This document shows, piece after piece, positions 21,272-21,528 of a stretch of DNA of 21,528 nucleotides; the stretch's first letter is position 1, and each line of letters opens with the position of its first letter. The stretch covers positions 1-21,528 of the forward strand of contig JBNAVJ010000022.1 in NCBI GenBank assembly GCA_049700455.1. The letters run 5' to 3'. The notes under the pieces are model-generated. The model was not told where the DNA came from and searched no databases. It saw only the letters and a list, made by a program, of their open reading frames with translations. Made by a program: the position numbers and the translations under genes. Origin of the DNA: JBNAVJ01 sp049700455. Lineage in GTDB: Bacteria; Bacteroidota; Ignavibacteria; Tepidaquicellales; Tepidaquicellaceae.

Positions 21272-21528
21272 TTAATTTTTATTCCTGCTTGCACCACATG
21301 GCAGGTGTTTGTCGTTGTTGAAACTTCCCATAGCCTGTAACCTATCGTTTGTTTCATAGTAGTATTCCCAATAACCCTCCTGTTTGCCGTTTTTAAAATT
21401 TCCCTTTGATTGCAAATTGCCATTATTGTAATAGTATTCCCAGGAACCTTCCTTTACGCCATTTTTATAGTTCCCTTTGGAGTACAGATTGCCATTATCA
21501 TAGCAGTAGTATTCCCAGGAACCTTCCT
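21272..21528 (-). CDS. MORN-type (MORN_2/YwqK-like) repeat protein, partial
   Basis: On the minus strand an open frame enters from the right edge and stops at TAA (21272-21274). About 85 residues are seen, with three repeats of about 24: GSWEYYCYDNGNLYSKGNYK, GSWEYYYNNGNLQSKGNFK and GYWEYYYETNDRLQAMGSF, then NNDKHLPCGASRNKN. This matches the G-x-W-x-x-YY-x-x-x-G-x-L pattern of MORN_2 repeats in YwqK-like proteins and membrane-linked repeat proteins. The start lies outside the window. It is the first gene before the ankyrin gene, with 5 bp between them. Confidence 0.75.
   Translation of the reverse strand, partial: EGSWEYYCYDNGNLYSKGNYKNGVKEGSWEYYYNNGNLQSKGNFKNGKQEGYWEYYYETNDRLQAMGSFNNDKHLPCGASRNKN

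Noticed and set aside
1..21528. tRNA, rRNA or insertion sequences
   Set aside because: No cloverleaf with a clear T-loop motif, no rRNA-like stretch and no transposase or terminal inverted repeats were recognised by eye; a tRNAscan search would be needed to be certain.

Overview
The window looks like part of a tailed-phage genome, or a prophage of such a phage, from a Bacteroidota host. Evidence for the host: AT-rich DNA, almost no Shine-Dalgarno sites before starts, promoter-like sites with the Bacteroidota -7 box TAnnTTTG, a SprB-type repeat in the tail fibre, and a sigma factor close in sequence to the Bacteroidota primary sigma. No integrase, terminase, portal or capsid gene is present, so temperate or lytic lifestyle cannot be decided. 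Two runs of 100 N (12840-12939 and 18669-18768) are assembly gaps inside repeats. Both break genes that are probably intact.

Layout. (1) 1-4895, plus strand: the end of a late operon with a beta-helical tail fibre or adhesin, a BppU-like baseplate domain, a permuted papain-like peptidase and small unknown proteins. It closes at a branched terminator (4919-4967). (2) 5055-14066, plus strand: an early replication and recombination operon starting at a TAnnTTTG promoter. It holds an HTH regulator, a Sak4-type RecA-like ATPase, a RecB-type nuclease, a DnaA domain IV-like protein, a secreted lytic transglycosylase set among pieces of a 24-residue W-repeat gene, an intact W-repeat protein, a HARP-SNF2 helicase, a VRR-NUC nuclease, a replication initiator with 12-bp iteron-like repeats inside its gene, and a possible helicase loader. 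Genes are tightly coupled through ATGA overlaps or TGATATG junctions. (3) 14183-16415, plus strand: a secreted protein, dUTPase, a second HTH protein and an RpoD-like sigma factor. (4) 16416-16640: a compact non-coding block with palindromes, a promoter-like site and two facing terminators, which may encode a small RNA. (5) 16645-21528, minus strand: an accessory cluster read leftwards. It has a MORN-type repeat gene running off the window, three related ankyrin-repeat genes, a beta-class DNA methyltransferase, an 88-residue unknown protein, a RadC-family JAMM protein and a small membrane protein.

How it fits together. The initiator, probable loader, DnaA-like protein, helicase, annealing ATPase and two nucleases make a nearly complete recombination-linked replication system. 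The phage sigma factor could redirect host polymerase. The minus-strand cluster (methylase, RadC, ankyrin and MORN proteins) looks like a host- or defence-interaction region that evolves by duplication and recombination. Its function is inference.
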